Shown piece by piece: positions 45,729 through 57,062 of a stretch of DNA of 64,000 nt; the stretch's first letter is position 1, and every line of letters starts with the position of its first letter. Location of the stretch: the NCBI GenBank assembly GCA_032622095.1, contig CP136064.1, forward strand, positions 134,487,129 to 134,551,128. The letters are read 5' to 3'. Below the pieces are notes generated by a model that saw nothing but the letters and a program-made list of their open reading frames with translations, made no database searches and was not told the origin of the DNA. Source of the stretch: Siphonodentalium dalli (Eukaryota > Mollusca > Scaphopoda > Gadilida > Siphonodentaliidae). A program made the position numbers and the translations under genes.

Positions 45729-46210
45729 TTTACCCCCACTTTCGAAGAAATTGGGGGGTATACTGGATTGACTGCGTCCATCCGTCACATTTTCTCCTTC
45801 TGTTTGTCCGTCCGTCCGTCCGTCCGACCTCATAACTCGAACAGCTATGAACCGATTTCAATAATTTTTTGTATGCAATCTCCTTAGGACGGTCTCTCCG
45901 CATGATGCTAATTGCGGTTCGGTCCGACTTTTTACGCCTCTTTTTCGACTTATTTTGACTAAGAAAATTCTGTCCGACTTAATAACTTTAACAAATATGA
46001 ACCGATTTCAATAATTTTTGGTATACATGCTTCTAACAATACCCTCTCTACATGAAGCGGTTAGGGATTGGCTCAGACTGTTTTTCGTAATATTACACCT
46101 CATTTTCGACTTATTTTGACTTGGAAAATTCTGTCTGACTTAATAACTTTAACAAATATGAACCGATTTGAATAATTTTTTCTGTACAAGCTTCTTGTTT
46201 AAATCGGTCC
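45729..46210 (+). mobile_element. Family E element with complete 5' palindrome
   Basis: TACCCCCACTTTCGAAGAAA / TTGGGGGGTA at 45731-45760, then GTCCGTCCGTCCGTCCG. Three units follow with 'aactttaacaaatatgaacc', 'gatttcaataatttttggta' and 'ttttcgacttattttgact'. It matches 5085-5430 closely and lets that copy's missing 5' end be understood. Confidence 0.72.
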
Positions 46211-46615
46211 AAAATCGTGTGTTATGTACTGGTAAATTTGTTTGGAGCGATATTAAATCCAATTCACCAATTCAATCCGATGCCTTTGGTCTACTTAGCT
46301 ATTAATATGGTTATATCATTTTCTGATTTCTCTTATGCCATTTTGCAGATAAAGCTATGGTATCTAATTTCTAAAAAATGTTTCAACAATACGCACTTTT
46401 ACAAATATAGGCCCCAATGTTAATTTATCGTAAGTAATTTCAAAATAATCCTGATTATGTTGATGATTTGTCAAAATTTAATAATCATGCCGTCACAATT
46501 ATTTGGCACCTGAGCAAGAAGGGCTTTGTTGAAAATCAATCAGGTAAAAACATGAAGATATTTAAAATTTAATTGACATGAATACCCTAAATTGCTGCCC
46601 AACTTTTTGTTCCAG
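46211..46615. other. PAK intron sequence
   Basis: Unplaced AT-rich sequence, ending in the acceptor CTTTTTGTTCCAG at 46615. Confidence 0.5.
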
Positions 46616-46788
46616 TATACAAAACCAGTTGAACCAGAAGATCACAAAACAGATATAATAAATGCAGCTAAAGAAAAACAAAAGAAGAGGAAGATGACAG
46701 ATGAAGAAATAATGGAAAAATTACGAATGATAGTTACGATAGGGGATCCCAATAGGAAATATACTAAAATGGAGAAAATTGGACAAGG
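46616..46788 (+). CDS. PAK: p21-activated kinase, pre-kinase and kinase-start exon
   Basis: It encodes [20 protein letters not shown], then [20 protein letters not shown] and [18 protein letters not shown]. The first residues continue the PIX ligand (TKS-IYT in PAK1-3). The Lys-rich [17 protein letters not shown] segment and GDPxxKYTxxEKIGQG are the signature approach to the PAK kinase domain. The exon ends inside the glycine-rich loop: the last Gly codon is split GG/T with the next exon, donor CAAGG/GTGAGT. The linker between PIX site and kinase is much shorter than the roughly 50-residue Thr/Pro-rich stretch of vertebrate PAK1, which is usual for an invertebrate family member. Certain identification. 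Confidence 0.97.
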
Positions 46789-47039
46789 GTGAGTACCCGG
46801 TACTCAGCAGCATATGCTGGAGAAGGGAAGATTACAAAATATGGTAAAGTTGATTATCTCAGTCTAAATTTGACCAATTGAAATCCTTGGGGGAAACTCA
46901 TGCAGCACAGCTTTGAAGAATATCAAGGTCCTTGTTTTGCACCTTATCTGACTTCTACTGTAATCAGTTATTGCAAGGTATTTAGGATCAAGAATAATTG
47001 TTACCCTTATAGTAGAGTTTTACTTCGTAAATCATTGGG
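46789..47039. other. PAK intron sequence
   Basis: No repeat or exon is recognised. Confidence 0.4.
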
Positions 47040-47235
47040 ATTTAGAATTAACGGGCTAACCCCAAATTTGCGTTCGTAACGCCACAACGAACTGTTCCCC
47101 GCCCTGAATGAACTTGTTGCCCGGTTTGCAATCACGGTCAGCTTTCGTGACATCACGAGTGAACTGTTGCCCGACCCGAGCGAACTGTTGACTGGCTCCG
47201 AGCGAACTGTTGACTGGTAAATGTATTGGGTAACA
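47040..47235. repeat. GAACTGTTGCCC-type short tandem motif
   Basis: The motif CGAACTGTTG(C/A)C occurs about five times (for example 47088, 47161, 47181, 47204), twice within the longer 'ctccgagcgaactgttgact' type. It leads straight into a 177-bp foldback whose loop carries AACTGTTGCCC again, so the two may be one element. Confidence 0.55.
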
Positions 47236-47412
47236 AAGCAATTATTTCATGTGTCTTTTGGGAACAGGCAAAATTGTTGTCCCTCGGTATCAGGAATGAC
47301 TATCAAACTGTTGCCCTCGGCCTTGGGCCTTGGGCAACAGTTCGATAGTCATTCCTGATACCTCGGGACAACAATTTTGACTGTTCCCAAAAGACACATG
47401 AAATAATTGCTT
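47236..47412. repeat. Foldback hairpin, 177 bp
   Basis: The arms of about 80 bp are nearly perfect reverse complements (AAGCAATTATTTCATGTGTC ... GACACATGAAATAATTGCTT), with the turn at CTCGGCCTTGGGCCTTGGG. Such a structure in transcribed intron would form a long RNA hairpin. Confidence 0.85.
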
Positions 47413-47496
47413 ACTGTTGCGGGGTGGAATTTAAGCATCAAAATACCTTGGTCAACCTAAAACCATACCGTGGTATACCATATTACCGATTATTAA

Positions 47497-48601
47497 ATCA
47501 ACTTTAATTTGTAAAGTTTGAGCTATTGCCTTGCTATTGTTTAGTATCCATTGTCCGTGTGTGTGTGTGTGCATGAGTGATTCGTCAACAATTTCCTTTA
47601 GCACGGGCTACAGGTCGTACCTTTGGCTGATCATTATGAAATTTGTCATAACTGTTTTGACATTGACATGTAGATGGGAACGAGTCATTTTGGGGTCATT
47701 CGGCAGAAAAACATTGCCGCTGGTGGCAATTTTTGATTTCAAAATTCAATCCATTAGCATGGGCTACAGGTTGTACTGTTCGTCTGATCGTCATGGGTGT
47801 TAATATTGACATGTAGATGGGAACGAGTAATTTTGGGGTCTTTTGCCAAAAAACATGGCCACCAGCAGCCATCTTGGATTTTACTCTTTGCGTGACTAAA
47901 TCCTTTGGCACAGGCTACAGGTTGTACCTTTGGTCGGATCATCATGAAATTTGTCATAGATGTTAACAATGACATGTAGATGGGAATAAGTCATTTTGGG
48001 GTCATTCGGCCAAAAAACATGGTCGCCAGCAGCCATCTTGGATTGGGCTACAGGCCATACTATTTGTCTGATCATCATGAAATTTGTCATGGATGTTAAT
48101 ATTGACATGTAGATGGGAACGAGTCATTTTGGGGTCATTCTGCAAAAAAACATGTCCGCCAGCATCCATCTTGGATTTTACTCTTTGCATGACTAAATCC
48201 TTTGGCATAGGCTGCAGGTCATACCTTTGGTCTGATCTTTATGAAATTTGTCATGGCTGTTGACATTGACATGTAGATGTGAACGAGTCATTTTGGGGTC
48301 ATTCGGCAAAAAAACATGGCCGCCAGTGGTCATCTTGGATTTCAAAATTCAATCCATTAGCACAGACTACAGGCCGGATCATGATGAAATTTGTCATGGA
48401 TGTTAACATTGACATGTAAATGGGTACGAGTCATTTTGGGGTTATTTGGCATAAAAACATGGCTGCCAGTGGCCATCTTGGTTTTTACTCTTTGCATAAC
48501 TACACCTTTCAACTGTCGACATTCCTAATCACTCCATTGACTGTGACACATAAAATTATTCCCTTTCCAAGTTGAGCTACAGTGTCATTGACACTTTCAT
48601 T
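47497..48601 (+). mobile_element. Family A pearl/Helentron-like element A10
   Basis: The 5' palindrome CAACTTTAATTTGTAAAGTTTG is diverged on the left. A GTGTGTGTGTGTG stretch and six cores of about 160 bp follow. The intact 3' end reads CAAGTTGAGCTAC, AGTGTCATTGACACT, TTCATT (48601). The unit order alternates between 'tttcaaaattcaatccatta' and 'ttttactctttgcatgac' ends, so the true period may be a dimer. Confidence 0.82.
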
Positions 48602-49858
48602 TTAACTATTCCTTTAAAACCCCAATGAGTAGTGATCGTTTGGTACACAAATCAACTGTTTTTGGAGGAAATCGATTAGCTACCAGCTTACAATAAATAA
48701 GGATACACACAACCCAACTCTCTGTTTTATAAAATTATGGATTAACAAACAGTGGCAATGTATCATTTGTCTGTATGCATCATGCATGGATTCATGACAC
48801 ACTGAGCGGATACATCCAAGAGCTTTGAAATAACCCCGCTGACTCGCACAGACCACGTGTGAATAAGTATAATGCTTTTATTAAATGCCTGGAAATAAGG
48901 TGTATTACTTTCAAAGTATTTAACTAGTAGGACTATTATTCACTTCCCGGTTGAATTATTATAAATAAACCATATAAATCCACGTTTATGAATGTAATCA
49001 ATCATTCCCACTCAATCGACACCGCGGGAAATAATGAGCTGTCCCACGCATATCACAGAATGGTGCAATCATAACTTGGAATTTAATGTTGGGCTTGATT
49101 TCGTCCCGGATAACGAAGGAATGCATTTTTTGGCAAATGTCATCAGGAAAGAAGTGACATAAGTGAAGAATGAACAGTTTCTTTCAACTGAAAGATAACT
49201 ATGGAGTAAAGAAACCAAGTAGTTTCTTTGTATTTTGATAAAGGTAAACCACAATGTACCCGATAAAGGCCGGTATGACTTGTAAGTATGACAATATGTT
49301 TACCGATTATGGAAAAATATGATGGTAACATTAATGGTATTCAAAATCTTACCTATTATAATTGATAGACCAAAATATCACCCAGCACTAAAATGGATAC
49401 CAGTTTTTCTGACACATCCTGTTTGTTGTAGTTGTCCCTGATAAATAATTGTTTTTTGTCTATAGAAATTGCGAGTGTTTGTTCTTCTCAAATTGTTTCC
49501 AAAAATCTTCAATTTTGGGGTGTTTCTGTTTAATTTTGTCATTATTCCTGCTTCATATTAAATATATTATAGTATATTTTATACCACTGGAAATTGCAAG
49601 ATCTAAAATATAGATCAAAGTTATCAGGTCAGAATAAAAAATAAAAAAAATGAAGTGAGGTTTGTTTTCAGTGCATTTGTGCTCTGTACTGATAGCATCT
49701 TCATCAATTGCAGCCCTATTAATCATTGTCAATATAGTTCATTTATGGCCCCTGGAATCTTGTTAAGCCAACCTTATGAAAAGTTTGTAACAAGGGAAAA
49801 TAGAAGTATTTTTTCCAATGTTTATTTGATATTCATTTTGTGTTTCTTTTGATTTTAG
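48602..49858. other. Unique PAK intron sequence
   Basis: About 1.25 kb with no recognised repeat. It ends with TTTCTTTTGATTTTAG, the acceptor of the next exon. Confidence 0.5.
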
Positions 49859-50045
49859 TGCTTCAGGAACAGTGTATATAGCAATAGAGATAGCTACAGG
49901 TCGGGAAGTCGCAATCAAAACTATGAACCTGTCTCAGCAGCCCAAAAAAGAACTTATCATCAATGAAATACTTGTCATGAGGGAAAACCAGAATCCTAAT
50001 ATAGTCAATTATCTAGATAGTTACTTGGTCGGAGAAGAATTGTGG
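49859..50045 (+). CDS. PAK: p21-activated kinase, kinase N-lobe exon
   Basis: It completes the glycine-rich loop (GQGASGTVY across the junction). It continues with [14 protein letters not shown], where the Lys of VAIK would anchor ATP phosphates, and [15 protein letters not shown], the C-helix with its salt-bridge Glu. [18 protein letters not shown] then runs up to the hinge. This is nearly identical to PAK1-3 over about 62 codons. The donor is TGG/GTAAGT in phase 0; the break after ELW, before VVMEYL in relatives, matches the family. No HRD, DFG or APE exon was found between here and 64000, so the catalytic remainder lies beyond the window or was missed as short diverged exons. Confidence 0.98.
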
Positions 50046-51614
50046 GTAAGTTACTTACTTTACCTTTCTCAATACGCGTAGTAACATCGACATTGGCAGT
50101 AGCCAACTCTGCAAGATGACTACATCTCCATCCCAGCCAACTTAACTCTCTTCCAACATTAATTTACTGAGGAAAAACTAGTATTTAAATTACTTCATTG
50201 CTGCTGTTTGTCTCATTTTCTTCAAAGAGGTATAAAAATGGCTGCAGTGTATGTCAAATCCCCCCACAGTATAGAACTTTGATTATTTAGTAGGTTAAAT
50301 GTTAAATATGTGAATTATTATAAAGGTAATCTTGTTTCTTGTAAAAAATCTCTCTGTTGGTATGGGCAATCACAAAACACAAAATTGGGTGAGTTTATCA
50401 ATGTTTATATGTGTACCCATACTACGTATGGTAACATATTGCCAACGTCCGGATCAGCTATATGCCGTTCGACTCTGTCTGTCAGGGTTCGCTAATGGCA
50501 AAATAAAATTTTGGTAAGTGGATTAAAAAAATTATGTGATGTGAACTATCTAGTCATAAAATATCATCGAAGGTGGATTATTACGTGTGCCAACTTACAT
50601 AAAATGCAATGCAAAGGGAAACCAATCATCAAATATATCAACCTAGCAGTCAGTAGTGATATGTCAAAAGTGATACATGTACCTTACTCGTATTTAGATT
50701 CGCGCAGTACTATTTAAAACTGAGCGAAAAATAGTATGACTCCTCAGTTTATACCAAACCACAAGGAAACAAGAAGGCTATATGTTGATGAGTTACATAT
50801 ATAGGCCTACGTTACGTAAGGTTGGAACGAATATTAGGCTTGTAGGACTATAATTTAGGCCTACATGTGGGCAACCAACATCAAATCCATTAATTTATAT
50901 ACGATGTAAAGCTATCGTGATGGTATTAACTGGTCCAGTGCTGAAAGCCCATAATTGGACCCTACATAAGAGTGCTGGAAGCCCAGAACTGGGCTTTGGC
51001 GACGACACTGTATTACTTGTTTAGTTTAATCATTTAAATAGAGTTTATCAGGTAATATTTTTGAAATATTGTTTCATATATAATTAAATTGGGACATTTT
51101 GAAGTTTGTATAGATGCAGACCAATAAAATTGTCAGAATGTCAGAAAAGGTACTTCTAACCACTTCATAACCATAGCCTAATGAGAGATCCAGCCCCATA
51201 ACAATAGCCTAATGAGACACCGACTCATAACCATAGCTTAATGAGTTTGTGAGTTTGGTGTGGTTCAATGGGGTGGGGTGCAGTTGGAAATTCCAAGGTG
51301 GAGACCACCCCAACGAAAAGTTTCTGCTTTCGCCATAGGCCTATTTGTTTTCTATCCGAGAATACACTGCACCGGCAGCAATATATTGACCATACTCTGA
51401 ATGAAAACGTTTCCGTGGCGATCACATGGTAACGTCGTGCTGCAAGTAAGACTATAATTGTGTTGTGTAGAAATGATACGGAAGACCGATTGTCAAAAAA
51501 CGCAACATCAAAATACACAGAGCAAGGCGTGTCGATCCAAACTGTGGAGTGTGTTTTCATTGTGTATTTCTCGCATATACCCATGGTTATATATAGACGG
51601 GCTACGAGCATCTG
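50046..51614. other. PAK intron sequence with a family C 5' end
   Basis: A family C-like palindrome (TACCCATACTACGTATGGTA, about 50414-50433) is followed by CCGGATCAGC and CTCTGTCTGTC but no cores. Near 51240-51310 there is a B/H-like piece ('cagttggaaattccaaggtgg'). No kinase exon was seen when looking for hinge, HRD or DFG codons. Confidence 0.45.
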
Positions 51615-52290
51615 ACCGCTGTTGTCTTATCTTAGGAAAAAATTAATCCACACATTCCTTAGTTCCATTATATGATGTCATTGAAAATGATTAACCCTCT
51701 CCACACATCATATGGTCTTGAGATGTTTTTTATTTGATCATTCTCCTATTCTATGTCCATGTTGATGGTGATCCACTTTTCACTTGCATGGATTTGGGAT
51801 TAAAATTAACCCATTCTGTAGACACATATTATCCATTAGACATGTATTAAATCATCGCTTTCACTTTGAGCCAGGTTCAGTCAGTGTTTCAATAAATGAC
51901 CAATTGAATATTCATCATTAGAGGAAATGTCTTATTTTGAAATCCCCTCAATTGCATTTGGGCTGCAGGATAATATTAACAGTACTGGGATTCTTGAGAC
52001 TGACTTATTGTATGGGTTTCTAAATCAATCCAGGTCTATACATCCCTCACTTGTATAGTTGTTCAGGTATTGATTGTTTTTTAGTGGTGAAATATTAATA
52101 GGTGACTATGAATTTTTAATATGCAGCTGACACAAAACATAATAAAAAAAAAAAATAGCAATGATAATAAAAAGAACACTATACGTTATGTTTCATGTTC
52201 CAATGCAATAAACAGATAAATTGAGTTGCTATGATGTATATCTACTATTTTATATTTAACAGCTAGGGTGCTTCTCTCCGACTATGGATT
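51615..52290 (+). repeat. Dispersed repeat, copy 2 (first copy at 16660-17620)
   Basis: Same order of blocks as the copy at 16660: 'gttgtcttatctta', 'atatgatgtcattgaaaatg', 'ctccacacatcatatgg' and 'gatccacttttcacttgcat'. The end is near 'aacagctagggtgc'. Here an extra 'tcttgagatgttttttatttga' separates two blocks. Family unknown. Confidence 0.6.
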
Positions 52291-52295
52291 GAGCT

Positions 52296-52640
52296 TAATT
52301 ATACCCCCCACAACGAGATTGTGACAGTCACGCCTCTAGTTAGGTCAATTTTTTAAAAACTTGGCACAGTTATTTAGTACCATGGGAACCTGTGCACCTG
52401 CGATTATGACGTCTGTCCGACATTTTTTGGTGGAGTTATCCCCATTTTTTTTACTTAGAAATTTTTTGCAACATGCATAATTTTGTCCCAGCTTTTATTC
52501 TTACATTTTTAGGTCAATGTTTTTTAATTTTGGCACTGATATTTAGTACCATGGGAACCTGTGCACCTGCAATTATGATGTCTGTCCGACTTTTTTTGTG
52601 TGGATTTATTCCCCTTTAGTCCAGGATATATTGGTCGACC
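52296..52640 (+). repeat. Family E-like repeat, second copy
   Basis: It starts 'attatacccccc' and holds two units with 'aacttggcacag', 'taccatgggaacctgtgcac' and 'gtctgtccgac', as at 858-1330. It ends at a run of about 20 C (52644-52663). Confidence 0.6.
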
Positions 52641-52792
52641 TCTGCACCCCCCCCCCCCCCCCCAGTACTCAACTTCACCCCACTAATTTTCTTTCTTGAT
52701 TTCTCCTCTAATTTTTTTCGGTTGTTAACAAGAACAAAAAGTGGCCGCAGAGACTCCAGACAAGATGGCGTCCATCGTGGTGGCCATTTTTA

Positions 52793-54072
52793 GCTCAACT
52801 TACTTTGTAAGCTCCGTGGTCCAGTGGTTAGCGCGTTGGACTTGTCTTCGCTGTCAACACAGCGAGGCGAGTTCGCGGCTGGCTGGTGGTCTGTTATGAG
52901 TTTCCACACAGCAGTGGCTTGGCCGACTTGAGCGATGTGCAATTGTTGGATTGTACACTGTTTGAATCTCGCGCCAAGTTGTGACCCTTGAGCAAGGTCG
53001 CTCGTACTGTGTCTGCTTTGCACCACCCATGCATTACAAGGGTACCTGATAATGAGCAGTGAAAGATCTTGTCAGTATGCTAGCCATATGGTATCCTCGC
53101 ATACTCCCGGCGTACCTCCCCCTGTCCCCGGGGAGCAGTAGATGGTTACTGAATGTTCAGGCTCATCAGGGTAATAATTGTAAAACTTTGAGCACTTTGG
53201 GCCTCATGGGAAAGGCGCTTTACAAATGCTATACATTATTATAAGTTTGAGCTATTGCCATGGTTTGGCGTCCGTCGTCCGTGTGTGTGCGTGTGTCTGT
53301 CAACAATTTCCTTTGGCGCGGGCTGCAGGTCGTACATTTGTTATGATCTTTATGAAATTTGTCATGAATGTTGACATTGACATGTAGATGGGAACGAGTC
53401 ATTTTGGTGTCATTCGGCCAAAAAACATTGCCGCTGGCAGCCATCTTGGATTTCAAAATTCAATCCATTGGCGCGGGCTACAGGTCGTACTGTTCGTCTG
53501 ATCATCATGAAATTTGTCATGGATGTTGTTAATATTGACATGTAGATGGGAACGAGTCATTTTGGGGTCGTTCGGCCCAAAAAACATGGTCGCCAGCAGC
53601 CATCTTGGATTTTACTCTTTGCATGACTAAATCCTTTGTCGCGGGCTACAGGTTGTAGCTTTGGTCGGAACTTCATGAAATTTGTCATGGATGTTAACAA
53701 TGACATGTAGATGGGAAACGAGTCATTTTGGGGTCGATCGGCCGAAAAACATGGCCGTCAGCAGCCATCTTGGATTTTACTCTTTGCATGACTAAATCCT
53801 TTGTCGCGGGCTACAGGTCATAGCTTTGGTCAGATCCTCATGAAATTTGTCATGGATGTTAACAATGACATGTAGATGGGAACGAGTCCTTTGGGGTCAA
53901 TTGGCCAAAAAACATGGCCGCCAACAGCCATCTTGGATTTTACTCTTTGCATGACTAAATCCTTTGGCACAGGTCAGACATTGCAATTAGCACCTTTCCT
54001 TTCCTATATACTGTCAACCATTAAATTATTCCCCTACCTAAGTTGAGCTACAGTGTCATTGACACTTTCATT
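52793..54072 (+). mobile_element. Family A element A11 (5' palindrome split by a SINE)
   Basis: The left arm TTTTAGCTCAACTTACTTTG (52790-52808) and right arm AAGTTTGAGCT (53243-53253) are separated by a 430-bp SINE. After the insertion come GTCCGTCGTCCGTGTGTGTG and five cores. The intact 3' end AGTTGAGCTAC, AGTGTCATTGACACT, TTCATT finishes at 54072. Confidence 0.82.
52812..53241 (+). mobile_element. tRNA-derived SINE
   Basis: The head CTCCGTGGTCCAGTGGTTAG fits an RNA polymerase III A box exactly (TGGTCCAGTGG against TRGYNNARNNG). About 45 bp later GAGTTCGCGG is a weakened B box. The tail has GGAAAGGCGCTTTACAAATG and TATACATTATTAT, the style of LINE-derived SINE 3' ends. Flanks GTAAG and ATAAG give a short target duplication (TAAG, possibly longer). 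About 430 bp, non-coding. It inserted in a family A 5' palindrome. Confidence 0.85.
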
Positions 54073-54174
54073 TTATATGCACCAGGTCTCTTTGATCGCC
54101 GTTATAGTAAAGATGATATCACATGCGGTCTTGTTTCCCGCTCGATTCATTATACAACCCTTACAAATTAGCCA

Positions 54175-55160
54175 AAAATCCGACAACAGAATCCAATATG
54201 GTGGCCAAGATGGTCGCCGAAATGTGAAAATATGCAATTTTTCTGACGTTCACCACCTTTTGTTTGCCTCTGTGGGAAAATATTGGCATCTTGGCGTGAT
54301 GTTATACATTTATCGTATAGAAGAGTCATTGGCGAACACATGGGGACCATAATGTACATTCATTGTGGGATATTTTTGTCCGATATCACGTTTTCCCAAA
54401 TGCCGGTATAATAGGTCAAAGCCGAATCTACTTTAATAACGCGATGTACTGTTTCGAATCAATGAATGCTATTGCTATCATAACAACACCCATGCATATA
54501 TATGTGCAGGAGATACTCGAGCTAGGATTCCTCTTATACCTGAGTTGAGGAGTGTTCACCCAAATCCAAGATGCGGCCAAAATGGCCACCAGAAATAGAA
54601 AAATTGCAGAAAAAAGCTGATTTTAACATCAGTGAGCATTATTGTCATGACAACTCCACACCTGTTTACTATTGTGAGTTGGGAACACTTAGGCGAAGAA
54701 CTTTCCTTGTACCATATATCCAAATAAAAGTTCCCCAAATCCAAAATGGCGCCCATAATGGCGGACAGATTTTGAAAAATCATGAAATTCCCTCATATTC
54801 ACATCATTGGGCATTATTGTCGAGACAACTCCGCCCATGCTTACAGTTGAGTTGGAAATACTGAGTTGAAGTAATTACCTTACATCTCATGCAAGAAATT
54901 ATTTTCCAAATCGAAGATGGCGGCCAAAATGGTGACCGAAATTTGAAAACAAGTCTACATTCCTTTACTTTCTTACGATGGGCATTATTGTTTCGCGATT
55001 TCTACCCACCATTACATGTTGATATTGAATATTTATATGAAGTATTCATTAGGGTTTGGCAATTGATACTCACAGTCAAGATCGCGGCTAAATTGGCGGC
55101 CAGAAATTGAAAAGAAATCGATATTTTCACATACTAATTTCAACTTTTTGTCATAATATC
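54175..55160 (+). repeat. Family J tandem array with ATGGCGGC-type motifs
   Basis: Units begin at 'ccaaatccaagatg.ggccaaaatgg'-type text near 54191, 54568, 54742, 54915 and 55080, a spacing of about 170 bp after the first. They share 'gaaatt.gaaaa', 'cattattgt' and 'acaactcc.ccc'. The array follows a family A 3' end directly. Frames of 70-100 codons here are repeat-derived. Confidence 0.65.
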
Positions 55161-55685
55161 GGTATGTATGGATGAAATTGTACATAAACCATCTACTAGT
55201 TCAACTTAAACGCATCAAAACGCATAACATAGCTCGTATCCTTCTGGAAAGATGAAAACCCACAATTAATATCGCGATTTGGCATTTCGAAATCCATTCT
55301 CCACTTAGCGCCGATAATGGCCGTAACCGTAGGTGCGCCGAATAGTCATATCAGAACAATTACCTGATAACAGATTCTGATTTGCCACGTCATGTCCGTA
55401 ATTATCTGGACCAGCTTCCATTTCTTTGTCTGATAAATCTAGGTCGCTCACACTGACAAAGTTTTCACCTCTAATCATAACGTTTCAAACAATTCATTTT
55501 CCGGTGTCTAGATTACGATTTTAAATATTTTAATATGGTATTTGTGTGTCATCTTGAACTAGGAAGGCATATGGTCGATGAGTATACAAGCTTACAGAAT
55601 GTCATCTCTATGTATGTGTCTCATACCCCATGGGGATAATGACATTTACACCTGGCGAACCAGTTAGCTAGTCACTTCTCAATAG
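55161..55685. other. Unplaced PAK intron sequence
   Basis: No exon or repeat is recognised. Confidence 0.35.
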
Positions 55686-55738
55686 ATGGTTCGTCAACTC
55701 ACAAACTCAGCGAACGCATTGGCATACGTGGACAACTT

Positions 55739-56077
55739 CTACAGTGTTTCGACAGTTGCTAGCTGTCTCATTCCCTTGGACAGATGTCTATCTGCTAAGG
55801 AGAAGACCATAGTGTACCGACTACCCACACTTCTTGACCATGATCCGAAGCAAACTGTGTGGTGTCCCGCAGTTGTCTCGTCGAATATCTCCCAGCAGAG
55901 AAGAACAATACTCGCGGTGCTAGTTTGTGGACATGTGCCATGATAGTGGGCCATGGTATACATCACCCCAACACCTGGTGCATGTTTAAGATAAAGAATG
56001 TCATGTGTGTCGGGTTTTTTTTTTTTGGTGTGGTAAGATTGTATTTCCACATACATTTCGAAGCCGTTCTGATTCAA
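55739..56077 (-). pseudogene. Unidentified degraded ORF, copy on minus strand
   Basis: The minus-strand frame contains NGFEMYVEIQSYHTKKKKPD, then HYHGTCPQTSTASIVLLCWE. It resembles the + strand frame at 56669-56911 (NGFQMDGNIQSYHTRKAKPH ... HYHDTFPQTSTVCIVIICLD). Two related copies therefore lie in opposite orientation about 0.6 kb apart. Similarity at protein level over about 75 residues suggests a once-coding mobile element, but no transposase or RT motif is recognised, and I cannot be sure which strand coded. Confidence 0.45.
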
Positions 56078-56668
56078 CTTGACCAGACGTACAATTTTGT
56101 CTTGATAATACTAGGCTAGCCTCCCTCAAAACAGTCGGATGGACTAAAGGATAATGTCTTTATAGCATGAATGTATGCGTTTTTGTTATCCTCTCTCAGG
56201 GTTAGTGTCAGTATGTGGGCGGTATTATTCAAGAAAATATCAGGAACTGTGGTGCATTTATTTCACTATGTATTTAAAGAACAATTTATAGTCTCGATGG
56301 CAATGTCTGTGGACGTTTGGGAACGCAACCTTTTTTTTATGATCATATAGCTTTATATATATAATATTAGAATATAGTCGTTAGTGTCTCATGTAGGAAA
56401 ATGGTGATGTTACCGAGAAATCACTTGGTGTACCAAAGTATGTTGAACTGAATGCAAGAGCTCATCAACGTAACATTCCTCTGGATGTTCTTCGCATTGA
56501 ACATTTCACCCTTTTGTTGATGGCATTTGTACTTTATTGAACCATGCCGACCACCAGCCAGCGTGGGTATGACATATCACCCAACTATCAAATGTATCGC
56601 CTTTAAGACTACACCCCAGTCTTGGTGCGGCTTATACAGTAGTAGCCAATGGCACACGCCTGGTCCAG

Positions 56669-56911
56669 TTGATTAAGAACGGCTTCCAAATGGATGGGAA
56701 CATACAGTCTTACCATACAAGGAAAGCAAAGCCACACATGAGATCCTGTCTGAATCTAAAACATACCAAAATAAGGGGCGGTGTAGTCATGGTCCAATTT
56801 CATTTCCACTATCATGACACATTCCCACAAACTAGCACCGTGTGTATTGTTATCATCTGCTTGGATCTGTTCGGTGAGACGATTGCTGGACGCCAACAAG
56901 ATTGTTCTTAG
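56669..56911 (+). pseudogene. Unidentified degraded ORF, copy on plus strand
   Basis: This is the partner of the minus-strand copy at 55739-56077. Downstream in another frame, 56880-57062, a Lys/Arg-rich stretch (FKKFGYIMHYCLLRLSRN) could continue it after a frameshift. Upstream text around 56398-56540 (VPKYVELNARAHQRNIPLDV) also looks protein-like. The family is unknown; it may be a decayed DNA transposon. Confidence 0.4.
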
Positions 56912-57062
56912 GATCATGTTCAAGAAGTTTGGGTATATTATGCATTATTGTCTTCTACGCCTTAGCAGAAATACATCCGTCAAATGTCAGGCTTTCAACA
57001 TTCGAAGCCATATACAGAAGTTGTCCGGGTACGTCAGTGCTTTAGATGAGTATGTGAATTGA

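Noticed and set aside
44990-46210. LTR retrotransposon
   Set aside because: The long direct similarities are between repeat units and distant copies; there are no paired LTRs, primer site or gag-pol motifs anywhere in the window.
52812-52900. Functional tRNA gene
   Set aside because: The A box is perfect but the B box is degraded and no cloverleaf closes; the 430-bp unit with a LINE-like tail is a SINE.
53041-53260. Exon in the SINE region (frame at 53059)
   Set aside because: It lies wholly inside the SINE and its tail.
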